A stretch of DNA of 32,352 bases from an uncultured Bacteroidales bacterium (GTDB lineage Bacteria; Bacteroidota; Bacteroidia; Bacteroidales; WCHB1-69), in the NCBI GenBank assembly GCA_905236885.1, contig CAJOQK010000143.1, forward strand, positions 1-32,352, in the 5' to 3' direction. The notes under the pieces are model-generated. The model searched no databases, was not told the DNA's origin, and worked only from the letters and a program-made list of their open reading frames with translations. Made by a program: the position numbers and the translations under genes. This document shows, one piece after another, positions 16,313 through 25,061 of this stretch. The stretch's first letter is position 1. The number at the start of each line of letters is the position of its first letter.

Positions 16313-17314
16313 ATGTGTAAAAAACTGCAATGGGGGGGATTTTTCCTCCTTGTGGGTTGTCTGCTACTGTCCGCCTGCAGACACAATCCAAACGAGAGCC
16401 GGCTGAATCTGGCCTATATTGCGCCACCATGCCGAATTGACTGCAACAGTGATCTTTCGGATACTTTATTTGCTCTTCCGGAGGAGATGGAGCATTTTGT
16501 GTATCGCTTTTTGAAGCAGGAAAAAGGAGAAAGCAAAAGGGTTGTGCTGCGTGCCGATTTTCCTGAGGAATGGCAGTTGGAGGCGGCCATTGAAACCCCT
16601 TATCCGGATCTTTTCCTATGGGTTGTGCGCAATTCAGGTGAGGTCAGCCATAAACTTTTGATGACGGTGAACAATCCCGGAAACGGGGTGGAACCTGAGG
16701 TCATCACCGGCATGCTGGTGGCATATAATGTGGCCGAAGAACAGCCTAACCGCATTGAAAGTGAGATGTGGACAGCGGAAGTGGATGCTGAATGCCATTT
16801 GTGCATCCACAAGAAATACGAGGTCCTTTATTCAATGGACGATACCACACATGCCGACCGCGATAATCTCTTACAGGAAGTTACCGACTGTTTCCACATT
16901 GATGGCAACGGACAAATCTTTTTTGAAAAGCCACAATTCATGGAATATTATCGTGCGGTTGTCCAGTTTATGGATACTGCGGAGTCGGGTCTGGCGGTGG
17001 ATGATGCGTGGTTGGAAAACGCCATGACGATGCAGGAGTACCTGGAACCGGAGGGAATTTGTTTTATGGAGGTTTTCCAACATTTTGACGAGGTGCTGCT
17101 TACCGACTACCATGGGGAGGTTCTGGATAAGGTGGACATCTCCTCCTTCCTGAAAACTTATGGAAAAGGCTATCTGCTGCTTGAAAAGGGAAAAAAACCG
17201 CGTTTTCTGCATTACGGACCGGCAGAGACAGTGCTTCGCAAGAACATTTTTGAACATTGGCATCTGCTTTGGCCAGTGATGGATGATGAAAATTGGTATA
17301 ATGTTGATGAATAA
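16313..17314 (+). CDS. Hypothetical lipoprotein
   Basis: From the ATG at 16313 the protein has 333 residues with a lipoprotein signal peptide: basic start MCKK, hydrophobic core and lipobox LLSAC with Cys22. An in-frame ATG at 16295 would add six charged residues. The mature part is acidic, rich in aromatic residues and without repeats or recognisable catalytic motifs (e.g. EEMEHFVYRFLKQEKGESKR, then mixed alpha/beta sequence to the end). I do not recognise the family. It is the first gene of a packed cluster with DUF4301, a polytopic membrane protein and a transglutaminase-like protein, so a shared envelope role is likely. Confidence 0.85.
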   Translation: MCKKLQWGGFFLLVGCLLLSACRHNPNESRLNLAYIAPPCRIDCNSDLSDTLFALPEEMEHFVYRFLKQEKGESKRVVLRADFPEEWQLEAAIETPYPDLFLWVVRNSGEVSHKLLMTVNNPGNGVEPEVITGMLVAYNVAEEQPNRIESEMWTAEVDAECHLCIHKKYEVLYSMDDTTHADRDNLLQEVTDCFHIDGNGQIFFEKPQFMEYYRAVVQFMDTAESGLAVDDAWLENAMTMQEYLEPEGICFMEVFQHFDEVLLTDYHGEVLDKVDISSFLKTYGKGYLLLEKGKKPRFLHYGPAETVLRKNIFEHWHLLWPVMDDENWYNVDE

Positions 17315-17318
17315 TGAG

Positions 17319-18839
17319 ATGATAGAAAATATGGAATTGAAAAAAGAGGATTTGAAACAGTTGGAGGCTAAAGGCATACAGCCTGAAACAGTCCGGCGGC
17401 AACTGCAATGCCTGCAGGATACGGCACATTTTGTGGAATGTGTACGGCCTGCTGTGGACGGGGATGGAATTATTACCTTGACAGATAAGGAGATGGACCG
17501 TTACGACACACAGTACGGACAACAAATAAATGGCATTGAGGTGGTGAAGTTTGTGCCGGCTTCCGGAGCGGCTACCAGAATGTTCAAAAAATGGTTCCAG
17601 TTATTGGAAAATGGGACAGAGGCGGATTTGCGTTGTGAGGCGGAACAGTTGCCGGAGTATCCGTTTTACCCTGTCTTGGCACATGAAATGGAGAAAAAAG
17701 GCCTTTCATTGGCGGATTTGTTGCAAAAAAAAGAATACCATACTGTTTTTAGCTTCATTTTGAAGGAGGATGGCCTGAATTACGGACAAATGCCCAAAGG
17801 TCTGCTTCCGTTCCATCGTTATGGTGATGGGATACGCTCCGCCTTTGAAGAGCATTGGATGGAAGGAGCCGTCTATGCCTGCGGCGGCGGCAAGGTACGT
17901 CTGCACTTTACGGTTTCACCAGAGCATCTATCTAATTTTCAAGCGTTGAGTGATCAGTTGAAATCAAAGTATGAGCGTGATGAATTGCTGTATGAGGTCT
18001 CTTTTTCGGAACAGATGCCTCAAACAGATACCGTTTCTTTGACAGAAAAAGGCGATTTGCTGCGTGACGGGCAGGGAAAGTTGCTTTTCAGGCCAGGCGG
18101 ACACGGAAGCCTGATTTATAACCTTAACCAGATGGATGCAGATGTCGTTTTTATAAAAAACATTGACAATGTGACCACCGATGCCTTAAAGCCGGACACC
18201 TACCGTTACAAGAAGTCTCTGCTTGGGCTTCTGCTGGAGCTGCAGAGGCAATGTTTCCAATATATGCACCTACTGGACAATGAAACCCTTTCTTTTGAAA
18301 AAGAAACGGAATTAAAACAGTTTATGCAAAACAAGCTGCACTGTATGTTTCCTGAAAATTTGGCCGGACAAACGCTTGCCGGGCGCATCGCCTGCTACCG
18401 TCGGCTTTTGGACCGTCCCATTCGTGTCTGCGGCATGGTGAAACGGGAAAACGAACCCGGCGGCGGTCCTTTCTGGACTCGTAACGGTCAGAAAGTCAGC
18501 CTTCAGATTGTGGAAACTGCTGAAATGAATTTGGATAATCCAGAACAGGGTCAATGTTTGGAGGAATCCCAGTATTTTAATCCTGTAGACTTGGTCTGTA
18601 GCCTGAAAAACTATCGGCAGGAAAAGTATAATCTGTTGGATTATGTGGACAAAGAGCGCTATTTCATAGCGGAAAAATCCTATAAAGGACAAAAAATACG
18701 TGTGTTGGAACATCCCGGACTTTGGAATGGAGCCATGTCCGCATGGCATACGCTTTTTGTAAAGGTTCCGCTTTCCACCTTCACACCAGTGAAGGAGGTG
18801 CGTGATTTGTTGCGTCCTGCACATTTAAATCGTGGATGA
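17319..18839 (+). CDS. DUF4301 protein, possible nucleotidyltransferase fold
   Basis: A cytosolic protein of about 506 residues belonging to DUF4301, a Bacteroidetes family without assigned function. Several ATGs compete (17283, 17319, 17331). Those before 17315 overlap the lipoprotein gene, and the family start MELKKEDLKQL favours 17331 or 17319. Three conserved blocks resemble UDP-sugar pyrophosphorylases (UDPGP family): VVKFVPASGAATRMF (about 76-89) in the place of the nucleotide-binding LxGGxGTRxG loop; FRPGGHGSLIYNLNQM (257-272) like the PxGHGdxxxxL block; and VFIKNIDNV (277-285) like the FVxNxDN metal/sugar block. A later EPGGGPFW (379-386) is also conserved. Sugar-1-phosphate nucleotidyl transfer is therefore a reasonable hypothesis, not a demonstrated function. 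Confidence 0.85.
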   Translation: MIENMELKKEDLKQLEAKGIQPETVRRQLQCLQDTAHFVECVRPAVDGDGIITLTDKEMDRYDTQYGQQINGIEVVKFVPASGAATRMFKKWFQLLENGTEADLRCEAEQLPEYPFYPVLAHEMEKKGLSLADLLQKKEYHTVFSFILKEDGLNYGQMPKGLLPFHRYGDGIRSAFEEHWMEGAVYACGGGKVRLHFTVSPEHLSNFQALSDQLKSKYERDELLYEVSFSEQMPQTDTVSLTEKGDLLRDGQGKLLFRPGGHGSLIYNLNQMDADVVFIKNIDNVTTDALKPDTYRYKKSLLGLLLELQRQCFQYMHLLDNETLSFEKETELKQFMQNKLHCMFPENLAGQTLAGRIACYRRLLDRPIRVCGMVKRENEPGGGPFWTRNGQKVSLQIVETAEMNLDNPEQGQCLEESQYFNPVDLVCSLKNYRQEKYNLLDYVDKERYFIAEKSYKGQKIRVLEHPGLWNGAMSAWHTLFVKVPLSTFTPVKEVRDLLRPAHLNRG

Positions 18840-20290
18840 TGGAGAACAGTTTGCCCAAGTTGTGCCGTTATATCGGCCATTTTTCCTTTTTGGCTTTTCT
18901 CGCCTGTTCCATCTGGTGGATGTATGCCCGTGTCTGCAATATGGATCCGGCATATCAGGTTTTCGAAATGTTGAATACTGAGAATTTTGCCATTAGTGAC
19001 GGACGTTACAGTATGGTGGTTTCCCAGCTTCTTCCCTGGTTTGCAATCCGTTGCCATGCTTCGCTCCATACTGTAATGTTGATCTATTCCCTTTCGTTCG
19101 GCATCATGGCCTATCTCCTATATCTCCTCACACTGTATGTTTTGAAGGCGGATAAGGTGGCCTTTTGCATGGTGATGGTCTTTCTCTGCATGCGCCATAC
19201 CTTTATGCATGCCATTTCCGAGACTTTCCAACTGATGTTCTTCGCCATGTTCTGTTATGCTTTGCTCTCACATAAGCGGGAACGTGGAACACCGGCAGCC
19301 GGCCTTCTTTATTATGCAGTGCTGTTTTTCTCACTTGCATTCTGTTTGTTCATACATCCGGTCTCCGTTTTTTTTCTGGCTTTTATCTGGTTGTACACAT
19401 GGATTTCTGAAAATTTCAAATGGCGCAGGGAATTGGTCTGTAGTCTGGTTTTTCTGGTGGTCTGCTATCTGGTCAAGCCGCTGCTGCCAAAGGATGGGGC
19501 GCATGACGACACCTTTCTGATTCCAATTTCCGACTTGTTACGGCTTTTGCCGGACATCCTGCATTTCGGCAGTCTGAAATTTTTCATCCAGCACTTTTTT
19601 GATTTCTATTACCTGCCAGTACTGCTTTTTGTATGGACATGCATTTGTTACTTGAAGCGCAAAGAGGGGGTGAAAGCCGCTTTTTATGTCTTGTTCAATT
19701 TTATTTTCTTCTTCATTACCATTTGGATCTATCATGCTGGAGACGGCCCCATTGGTATGGAACGTTCTTTTCTTCCAATGCTTTTTTTCACAGGGATACC
19801 CTTTGTGAAGGAGGTGCTTCCTATGTGCAATGTCATTTTCCGGAAAGGATTTGTTTGTGTAATTTCTCTGCTACTGGTAGTCAGCATGGTACGTATGGCG
19901 GCAAAGGCCGAGAGCCGGCAGCGGGCTTTCCGGAGGATGGAAATGGTATTACAGGAGGCTCGTAGGCAGAATGTCTTTAAGATTTGGGTTTCCGAGGAGG
20001 ATGCCAAGGCCTTGCAAATTCCTACGGATTGGAGTGCCGGTATCTCATCCATTCTCTATTCCACTTGCAAATTCGGAAAGGAAAATACAATGAATCTGTA
20101 TGTTTATTCTCCAGATGTGGATTTGACCGGAGATGAGCTGCTCGTTAAGCGTTCGTTCGCTTTTGTGCCATGGTGGATTTATAGGGACAGCGGGGATATG
20201 AACGCCAGATATTTTGCTTTGAAAGAGGGGCCATACTGTCTCATGGAAAGAAATAAGGACTCTTTGATTTTCAATCCTTTTGCACCATAA
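18836..20290 (+). CDS. Polytopic membrane protein, GT-C-like architecture
   Basis: A 484-residue integral membrane protein with roughly 9-11 hydrophobic segments between residues 12 and 365, then a soluble C-terminal part of about 120 residues. The ATG overlaps the DUF4301 stop in an ATGA arrangement (a second ATG follows at 18839), implying coupled translation. The first extracytoplasmic loop holds acidic residues (D37, E44, D55) in MDPAYQVFEMLNTENFAISD and then GRYSMVVSQ. An acidic first loop and this topology are typical of GT-C lipid-linked-sugar glycosyltransferases. That assignment is inferred only from architecture, and a transporter or an unknown family is possible. Confidence 0.82.
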   Translation: MMENSLPKLCRYIGHFSFLAFLACSIWWMYARVCNMDPAYQVFEMLNTENFAISDGRYSMVVSQLLPWFAIRCHASLHTVMLIYSLSFGIMAYLLYLLTLYVLKADKVAFCMVMVFLCMRHTFMHAISETFQLMFFAMFCYALLSHKRERGTPAAGLLYYAVLFFSLAFCLFIHPVSVFFLAFIWLYTWISENFKWRRELVCSLVFLVVCYLVKPLLPKDGAHDDTFLIPISDLLRLLPDILHFGSLKFFIQHFFDFYYLPVLLFVWTCICYLKRKEGVKAAFYVLFNFIFFFITIWIYHAGDGPIGMERSFLPMLFFTGIPFVKEVLPMCNVIFRKGFVCVISLLLVVSMVRMAAKAESRQRAFRRMEMVLQEARRQNVFKIWVSEEDAKALQIPTDWSAGISSILYSTCKFGKENTMNLYVYSPDVDLTGDELLVKRSFAFVPWWIYRDSGDMNARYFALKEGPYCLMERNKDSLIFNPFAP

Positions 20291-20306
20291 GAAAGATTTC
20301 TTTGCC

Positions 20307-21311
20307 ATGAACGGCTTTTCACATTGGTTTTTCAACTATTTTTGCAGACAGACAGAAAAAAACAATAAATTGAAGGAGAAACGTAAAAAAGGGAAAAAAC
20401 GGCGTCAGGGAAGCGATGTGCAAAAACGGCGGCAACGTTGGCTATGCGTCCTGTCGGTTTTACTGCTCGCATTGATTTACACCGCTTTCACACTGCAATG
20501 GATACCTCCTGTCTTCATAGGTGAGGTTCAGGTGGAAATTTTTATTTTGCTGGCCGGTTTTCTGCTATTGTTTGTTTTGGCATGCCATTTCTGCTTCAAA
20601 TACCGGAAACGCAGTCTGCTGGTGGCTGTTTTTTTGTTGCCTTTGCTGCTTTCCCTGCTGGGAATCGGCTGGGATTGCCGGACTGCCTGCCGGAATTTCT
20701 ACGGCAGTTTCACCCATGCCAGGAACCGAATCTCTTCAGAAGTGGGTATTAAGATTGCTAAAGGCGCGGTGCAGCCCCACATTTCTCTCCAGCAGCGTAT
20801 CCAACGAAAAGTGGACTACACCCATCCGGAGGTGCGCACATTTGCGGTAAAGAATTCCCTGCTCTATTTTGATGAGTATTATACCAAATATGGGCAGATC
20901 TGCCGGCAGTTCTCCCTGATAAAATATATAAAGGAAAACTTTAAATATGTTAAGGATCCTGCTGGTTTTGACTATTTTGCCTCTCCAGTGGAAAGCATGG
21001 GGCTCATGGCCGGTGATTGTGATGATTACAGCATACTTATGGCTTCCGCGTTGGAGGCCATTGGGGTGAAGGTCCGCATCATTTGGGCTCCCAACCATGT
21101 GTATCCGGAGCTGTATTGCGGTGATCAGGGCAGTTTTGAAAAGTATGTGAGTGCCGTATATGCCATGTTTGGCCGGGAAATAGGGGAAAAGCGCATCTAT
21201 TACCGTCTGGACAAGGAGGGCAATTACTGGATGAATATTGATTACACCGATTCCTATCCGGGTTCGGTCTATTTGTTGGAAGAGGTTTTATCCATTATAT
21301 ATATCAAGTGA
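20307..21311 (+). CDS. Membrane-anchored transglutaminase-like (papain-fold) protein
   Basis: From the ATG at 20307 the protein has 334 residues. A very basic N-terminal stretch (KLKEKRKKGKKRRQ) precedes three hydrophobic segments (about 45-63, 77-97, 103-122), then a soluble domain with the transglutaminase-like triad: Cys in AGDCDDYSILMASALEAIG (about 238), His in PNHVYPE (about 264) and Asp in MNIDYTD (about 312). Such domains act as cysteine peptidases or amidases, or cross-link proteins. The GDCDDY block is typical of the bacterial family. The soluble domain would face the periplasm if the three segments span the membrane. It lies 16 bp after the membrane protein gene and directly abuts nspC. 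Confidence 0.85.
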   Translation: MNGFSHWFFNYFCRQTEKNNKLKEKRKKGKKRRQGSDVQKRRQRWLCVLSVLLLALIYTAFTLQWIPPVFIGEVQVEIFILLAGFLLLFVLACHFCFKYRKRSLLVAVFLLPLLLSLLGIGWDCRTACRNFYGSFTHARNRISSEVGIKIAKGAVQPHISLQQRIQRKVDYTHPEVRTFAVKNSLLYFDEYYTKYGQICRQFSLIKYIKENFKYVKDPAGFDYFASPVESMGLMAGDCDDYSILMASALEAIGVKVRIIWAPNHVYPELYCGDQGSFEKYVSAVYAMFGREIGEKRIYYRLDKEGNYWMNIDYTDSYPGSVYLLEEVLSIIYIK

Positions 21312-22466
21312 ATGGCTGTAGATTTTGAACAAGTTCCCTCGCCCTGTTTTGTGTTGGATGAGGCTGCCCTGCGCATCAATCTGGAAATTCTGAAACTGGT
21401 CCGACAAGAGGCGGGCGTAAAGATTATTTGTGCCTTGAAAGGCTTCGCTTTTTGGAATGTGTTTCCGCTGGTTGGCAGCTATTTGGACGGTGCCGCCGCC
21501 AGTTCCCTGAATGAGGCCCGCCTGATTGCTGAGGAGATGAACGAGGAGGCCTTCACCTATTGCCCTGTATACGATGAGGAGAGTTTTGACACTCTGTTGA
21601 TGTATAGCAAACATTTGACATTTAATTCTTTGTCGCAATATCACCGCTTCAAGGAGAGGGTTCGTCGCAGCGGCAAGGCTGTTTCGATGGGCTTGCGCAT
21701 CAATCCGGAATACAGTGAGGTGGAAACGGCGTTGTATGATCCTGCGCAGCCCGGCTCGCGGCTTGGCATGACCCGCGAACAATGTGGGGATAGTCTTCCG
21801 GAAGGGATTGAGGGACTTCATTTCCACTGTCTGTGCGAGAACAACAGCGATGTGCTGGAGCGCACCCTGAAGGCGGTGGAGGAGAAGTTCGGTGACTGGA
21901 TCCGGCAGGTACGCTGGCTGAATATGGGCGGCGGCCACTGGATCACTCAGGAGGGCTATGATGTGGAGCGGCTGGTCAGCCTGTTGAAGGATTTCCGCAA
22001 ACGCTATCCCAACTTGGAGGAGGTCATTTTGGAGCCGGGAGAGGCTGTAGGTCTGCATACCGGATATCTGGTCGCCACAGTGCAGGACATTCTGCCCCGG
22101 AAAGATTTCCAGATAGCCATGCTGGATGTCTCGTTTGCCTGTCACATGCCCGATTGCCTTGAAATGCCCTACAAGCCTGTCATTTTGCATGCCAGAAATC
22201 CTGTTGTGGGAGACAAGTTCGTTTATAGGATGGGCGGAAATTCCTGCCTGGCAGGAGATTATATGGGAATGGGCGATTATGCCTTTGAGGAACCTTTGGA
22301 AATTGGGGAAAAAATAGTGTTTGACGACATGATTCATTACACCATGGTGAAAACAACCTATTTCAACGGGGTGCAGCATCCTTCCATCGCCTTATGGCGG
22401 GAGGAGGGGCGTCTGGACTTGCTGCGCACCTTCGATTATGAAGATTACAGGAACAAGCTTTCATAA
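21312..22466 (+). CDS. nspC: Carboxynorspermidine decarboxylase
   Basis: A PLP-dependent alanine-racemase-fold decarboxylase that converts carboxynorspermidine or carboxyspermidine to norspermidine or spermidine, the last step of the aspartate-semialdehyde polyamine route common in Bacteroidetes. It has 384 residues, the normal length. Visible features: the PLP lysine in CALKGFA (Lys43), FHCLCENN, the phosphate-binding LNMGGGHW, the EPGEAVG block, and the dimer-partner active-site region with DVSFACHMPDCLEMPY and GNSCLAGDYMG. The ATG follows the preceding stop with no gap, so it is translated from the same transcript. The partner lysine-type dehydrogenase gene is not in the window. Confidence 0.95.
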   Translation: MAVDFEQVPSPCFVLDEAALRINLEILKLVRQEAGVKIICALKGFAFWNVFPLVGSYLDGAAASSLNEARLIAEEMNEEAFTYCPVYDEESFDTLLMYSKHLTFNSLSQYHRFKERVRRSGKAVSMGLRINPEYSEVETALYDPAQPGSRLGMTREQCGDSLPEGIEGLHFHCLCENNSDVLERTLKAVEEKFGDWIRQVRWLNMGGGHWITQEGYDVERLVSLLKDFRKRYPNLEEVILEPGEAVGLHTGYLVATVQDILPRKDFQIAMLDVSFACHMPDCLEMPYKPVILHARNPVVGDKFVYRMGGNSCLAGDYMGMGDYAFEEPLEIGEKIVFDDMIHYTMVKTTYFNGVQHPSIALWREEGRLDLLRTFDYEDYRNKLS

Positions 22467-22517
22467 ATGGTGGTCTCTGTCTGGTGATTATTTCAAAATA
22501 AATTAAAAGTTTTTGTC

Positions 22518-23495
22518 ATGTTATATCCTTTGAAATTCAATGCCATTTATAAGGAAAAAATTTGGGGCGGGGAAAAAATCTCCTCCATTTTGCACCGTCC
22601 GACCGGAGGTTTGAAAAAATGTGGGGAATCGTGGGAGCTTTCCGGCTTTGACGAGGAACCCATCATGGTCAGCAACGGTTTTTTGGCCGGCAACAGCATC
22701 AATGAGCTGGTGGAAATCTATATGGGTGACTTGGTCGGAGAAAAGGTTTTCCATAAATTTGGACAGGTGTTTCCTCTGCTGATAAAATTCATTGACGCTC
22801 AGGATGATTTGTCTGTGCAGGTGCATCCTGACGACACTTTGGCGAAGCAGTTGGATGAGTTCAACGGAAAAACGGAGATGTGGTACGTCATCCAGGCGGA
22901 GGAGGGAAGCAGAATTAACATGGGGTTTGAGCGGCATGTGCAGAAGAATGAGTTGGGCAAGCTGGTTCAGGAAAACCGTTTGGAAGAGGTTCTGCACTAT
23001 GTGCCTGCCGAGGCGGGGCAGACCTTCTATATTCCAGCCGGTACTGTGCATGCAATCGGACGTGGAATTCTTTTGGCTGAAATTCAACAACTTTCGGATA
23101 TAACCTACCGGCTGTATGACTACAACCGCAGGGATGCTGAGGGTAAAACCCGTGACCTGCATGTCAAAGAGGCATTGGAAGCCATTCATTTTGAGGAAAA
23201 CAACAATACGCCCGTGGCTTATCAGCCGCAGCGGAACGCTACCGTTGAACTGGTGAAGTCACCCTATTTCATCACCAATATGATAGATTTTGACAAGCCG
23301 GTGGAGAAAATCTATGTCTCACTTGACAGCTTTGTGCTCTATATCTGTGTTGGGGGAAGCGCTTCGTTCTGTTATGACGACAATCGGACTGAATCCCTGT
23401 CATTGGGCGAGTGTCTGTTGAAACCGGCCAGCATGGAAAGTGCCGTGATTGTTCCTCACGGCACCTGCAAATTATTGGAAGTATATGTTCCTTAA
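22518..23495 (+). CDS. manA: Mannose-6-phosphate isomerase, class I
   Basis: A cytosolic zinc enzyme interconverting fructose-6-phosphate and mannose-6-phosphate, feeding GDP-mannose and GDP-fucose synthesis for surface glycans. It has 325 residues, the length of the short class-I (firmicute/Bacteroidetes) type. Cupin-fold metal motifs are seen: LSVQVHPDD (His and Asp near residue 97), GKTEMWYVI, and YIPAGTVHAIG with the second His. The opening KFNAIYKEKIWGG and the LAEIQQLSDITYRLYDYNR block are characteristic. It lies 51 bp after nspC; no TAnnTTTG box is evident in that gap, so it may extend the upstream transcript. Confidence 0.95.
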   Translation: MLYPLKFNAIYKEKIWGGEKISSILHRPTGGLKKCGESWELSGFDEEPIMVSNGFLAGNSINELVEIYMGDLVGEKVFHKFGQVFPLLIKFIDAQDDLSVQVHPDDTLAKQLDEFNGKTEMWYVIQAEEGSRINMGFERHVQKNELGKLVQENRLEEVLHYVPAEAGQTFYIPAGTVHAIGRGILLAEIQQLSDITYRLYDYNRRDAEGKTRDLHVKEALEAIHFEENNNTPVAYQPQRNATVELVKSPYFITNMIDFDKPVEKIYVSLDSFVLYICVGGSASFCYDDNRTESLSLGECLLKPASMESAVIVPHGTCKLLEVYVP

Positions 23496-23500
23496 CTTAT

Positions 23501-23515
23501 GGGGACTTCTAAAAA
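23501..23515 (+). repeat. Dispersed 15-bp repeat, copy B (GGGGACTTCTAAAAA)
   Basis: It starts 5 bp after the manA stop codon and ends just before the lpxD stop, occupying most of the 26-bp convergent gap. It is identical to copies A and C. Confidence 0.75.
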
Positions 23516-23521
23516 TCTCCA

Positions 23522-24592
23522 TTATTCTGTTTTCTGCGGCTCGTCTGAAGCTTTTTCTTCCGGTATTACGCAATGGGATTCCAAATGGTTCAACCTTTCC
23601 AAAATGCTAGGAATATATTGCAGACTGCTGTAGGTGCGGATGCCCACACCGGCTGGGATGGCCGGTGTACCTATGAGCCGCACACGGTCCTTAACATTGC
23701 GATGGATGCCAGATTGGGAGGCAACCTGCACGTAGTTGCCTATTTTCACATGATCCTTCACACCTACCTGTCCGCCCATCACGCAATGATGACCGATATG
23801 GACAGAACCGGCAATGCCGCAGCCCGCCGCCAGAACAGAATGTTCCCCAATTTCGCAGTTGTGGGCCACCTGAATCAGGTTATCCAGTTTTACCCCCTTT
23901 TTGATGACTGTGGCTTCAAGCATGGCCCTGTCAATACAGGTATTGGCTCCAATTTCCACATTGTCCTCGATGATGACCGTTCCAATTTGCGGAATTTTGG
24001 AATAGCCTCCCTGTTCGTTGGGTATAAAACCGAATCCGTCGGCTCCGATGACGGCACCTGAATGTATGATGCAGTTGTTCCCAATTTTACATCCTTCGTA
24101 AATCTTTGCACCGGCGTAGATGATAGTGTTTTCACCTACGCTCACATTGTTGCCCAAATAGACCTGAGGATATATCTTCACATCATCTTTGATTTCCACA
24201 TCATCTTCAATCACTGCACCGTCACCCACATATACGCTTTGTCCGATTTGGGCTGATTTACTGATAATGGCATGTTTGCTGATGCCCAGACGCTGCGGTT
24301 TCAAGTCATCGTGCAATTGTAGCAGTTTTATGAAAGCCTGTTTAGTGTCATCCACATGAATCAGGGTGCAGGAGACCGGCTGCTGGGGTGTGAAATCTTT
24401 GGAGACAATGACAATTTTTGCTTTAGTGTCATAAATAAGAGGCTCCATTTTTGCAGTTTCCGTAAGAAAGGTGCAACAATTTTCATCACACTGGTCAATC
24501 TGTCCGAAACGGCTGACCACCACATCCTCGTTCCCCTCGATGTTTCCTTCAATGATTTTGGCGAGTTGTTTGGCCGAAAATTTGATATCCAT
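23522..24592 (-). CDS. lpxD: UDP-3-O-acylglucosamine N-acyltransferase LpxD
   Basis: The third committed step of lipid A synthesis: N-acylation of UDP-3-O-acyl-glucosamine with a hydroxyacyl-ACP. The 356-residue protein has the N-terminal uridine-binding domain (to about residue 100), a left-handed beta-helix of hexapeptide repeats (about 105-310, e.g. [19 protein letters not shown]), the catalytic His in [19 protein letters not shown], and a C-terminal helix. Length is normal for Bacteroidetes. It begins 6 bp after pyrI, so lipid A synthesis is tied to a pyrimidine operon; the substrate is a UDP-sugar, which gives the pairing metabolic sense. Confidence 0.96.
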   Translation of the reverse strand: MDIKFSAKQLAKIIEGNIEGNEDVVVSRFGQIDQCDENCCTFLTETAKMEPLIYDTKAKIVIVSKDFTPQQPVSCTLIHVDDTKQAFIKLLQLHDDLKPQRLGISKHAIISKSAQIGQSVYVGDGAVIEDDVEIKDDVKIYPQVYLGNNVSVGENTIIYAGAKIYEGCKIGNNCIIHSGAVIGADGFGFIPNEQGGYSKIPQIGTVIIEDNVEIGANTCIDRAMLEATVIKKGVKLDNLIQVAHNCEIGEHSVLAAGCGIAGSVHIGHHCVMGGQVGVKDHVKIGNYVQVASQSGIHRNVKDRVRLIGTPAIPAGVGIRTYSSLQYIPSILERLNHLESHCVIPEEKASDEPQKTE

Positions 24593-24598
24593 GACCCT

Positions 24599-25054
24599 TT
24601 ATAAAAATGAAATGGTTTCTTCCTTGGTGATTTTTTGACAATAATGGCATTGTAGCTTAATATCGTGCGCATCCAGCACCCTGAATTTTGGCGTAACCTG
24701 CTCATGGTTGGTAATGCACTTGGGATTGAAGCATTTGACAATTCCTTCAAACTCATTGGGAATGGTTACAGCACGTTTTTCCACCACCTCATAATCTTTG
24801 ATAATGGTCAGGGTGGCGGTGGGGCATACCAAAGCGATTTTGTTGATTTCGTTAGTTTCAAAAAATTTGTCCTGAATCTTTATGATGGCCTTTTTCCCAA
24901 GTTTCTGACTGCTCAGGTTGGTGCCGAACAGGGTTTGGCTGTCGTTGTGGTCCAAATCCAGAATTCTCACCACTTGGAACAATTTGTCGGCGGGAATATG
25001 GTCAATGACTGTTCCGTTTTTAATGGCGGAAACCACTAATTCTTTCTTTTTCAT
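24599..25054 (-). CDS. pyrI: Aspartate carbamoyltransferase regulatory subunit
   Basis: The regulatory chain of ATCase, which binds CTP/ATP and holds the catalytic trimers together through a zinc site. The 151-residue length is typical. The N-terminal allosteric domain begins KKELVVSAIKNGTVIDHIPA. The four zinc cysteines are C108, C113, C136 and C139 (VKCFNPKC ... LQCHYC). It starts 7 bp after the pyrB stop. Confidence 0.97.
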   Translation of the reverse strand: MKKKELVVSAIKNGTVIDHIPADKLFQVVRILDLDHNDSQTLFGTNLSSQKLGKKAIIKIQDKFFETNEINKIALVCPTATLTIIKDYEVVEKRAVTIPNEFEGIVKCFNPKCITNHEQVTPKFRVLDAHDIKLQCHYCQKITKEETISFL

Positions 25055-25061
25055 GGCATTG

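Noticed and set aside
21288-22379. 363-residue open frame antisense to nspC
   Set aside because: The plus-strand NspC carries complete PLP-enzyme motifs. The antisense frame is a codon-bias shadow rich in His, Gln and Ile with no coherent domain or leader.
22467-22517. Separate promoter for manA
   Set aside because: No TAnnTTTG box is visible in the 51-bp gap.
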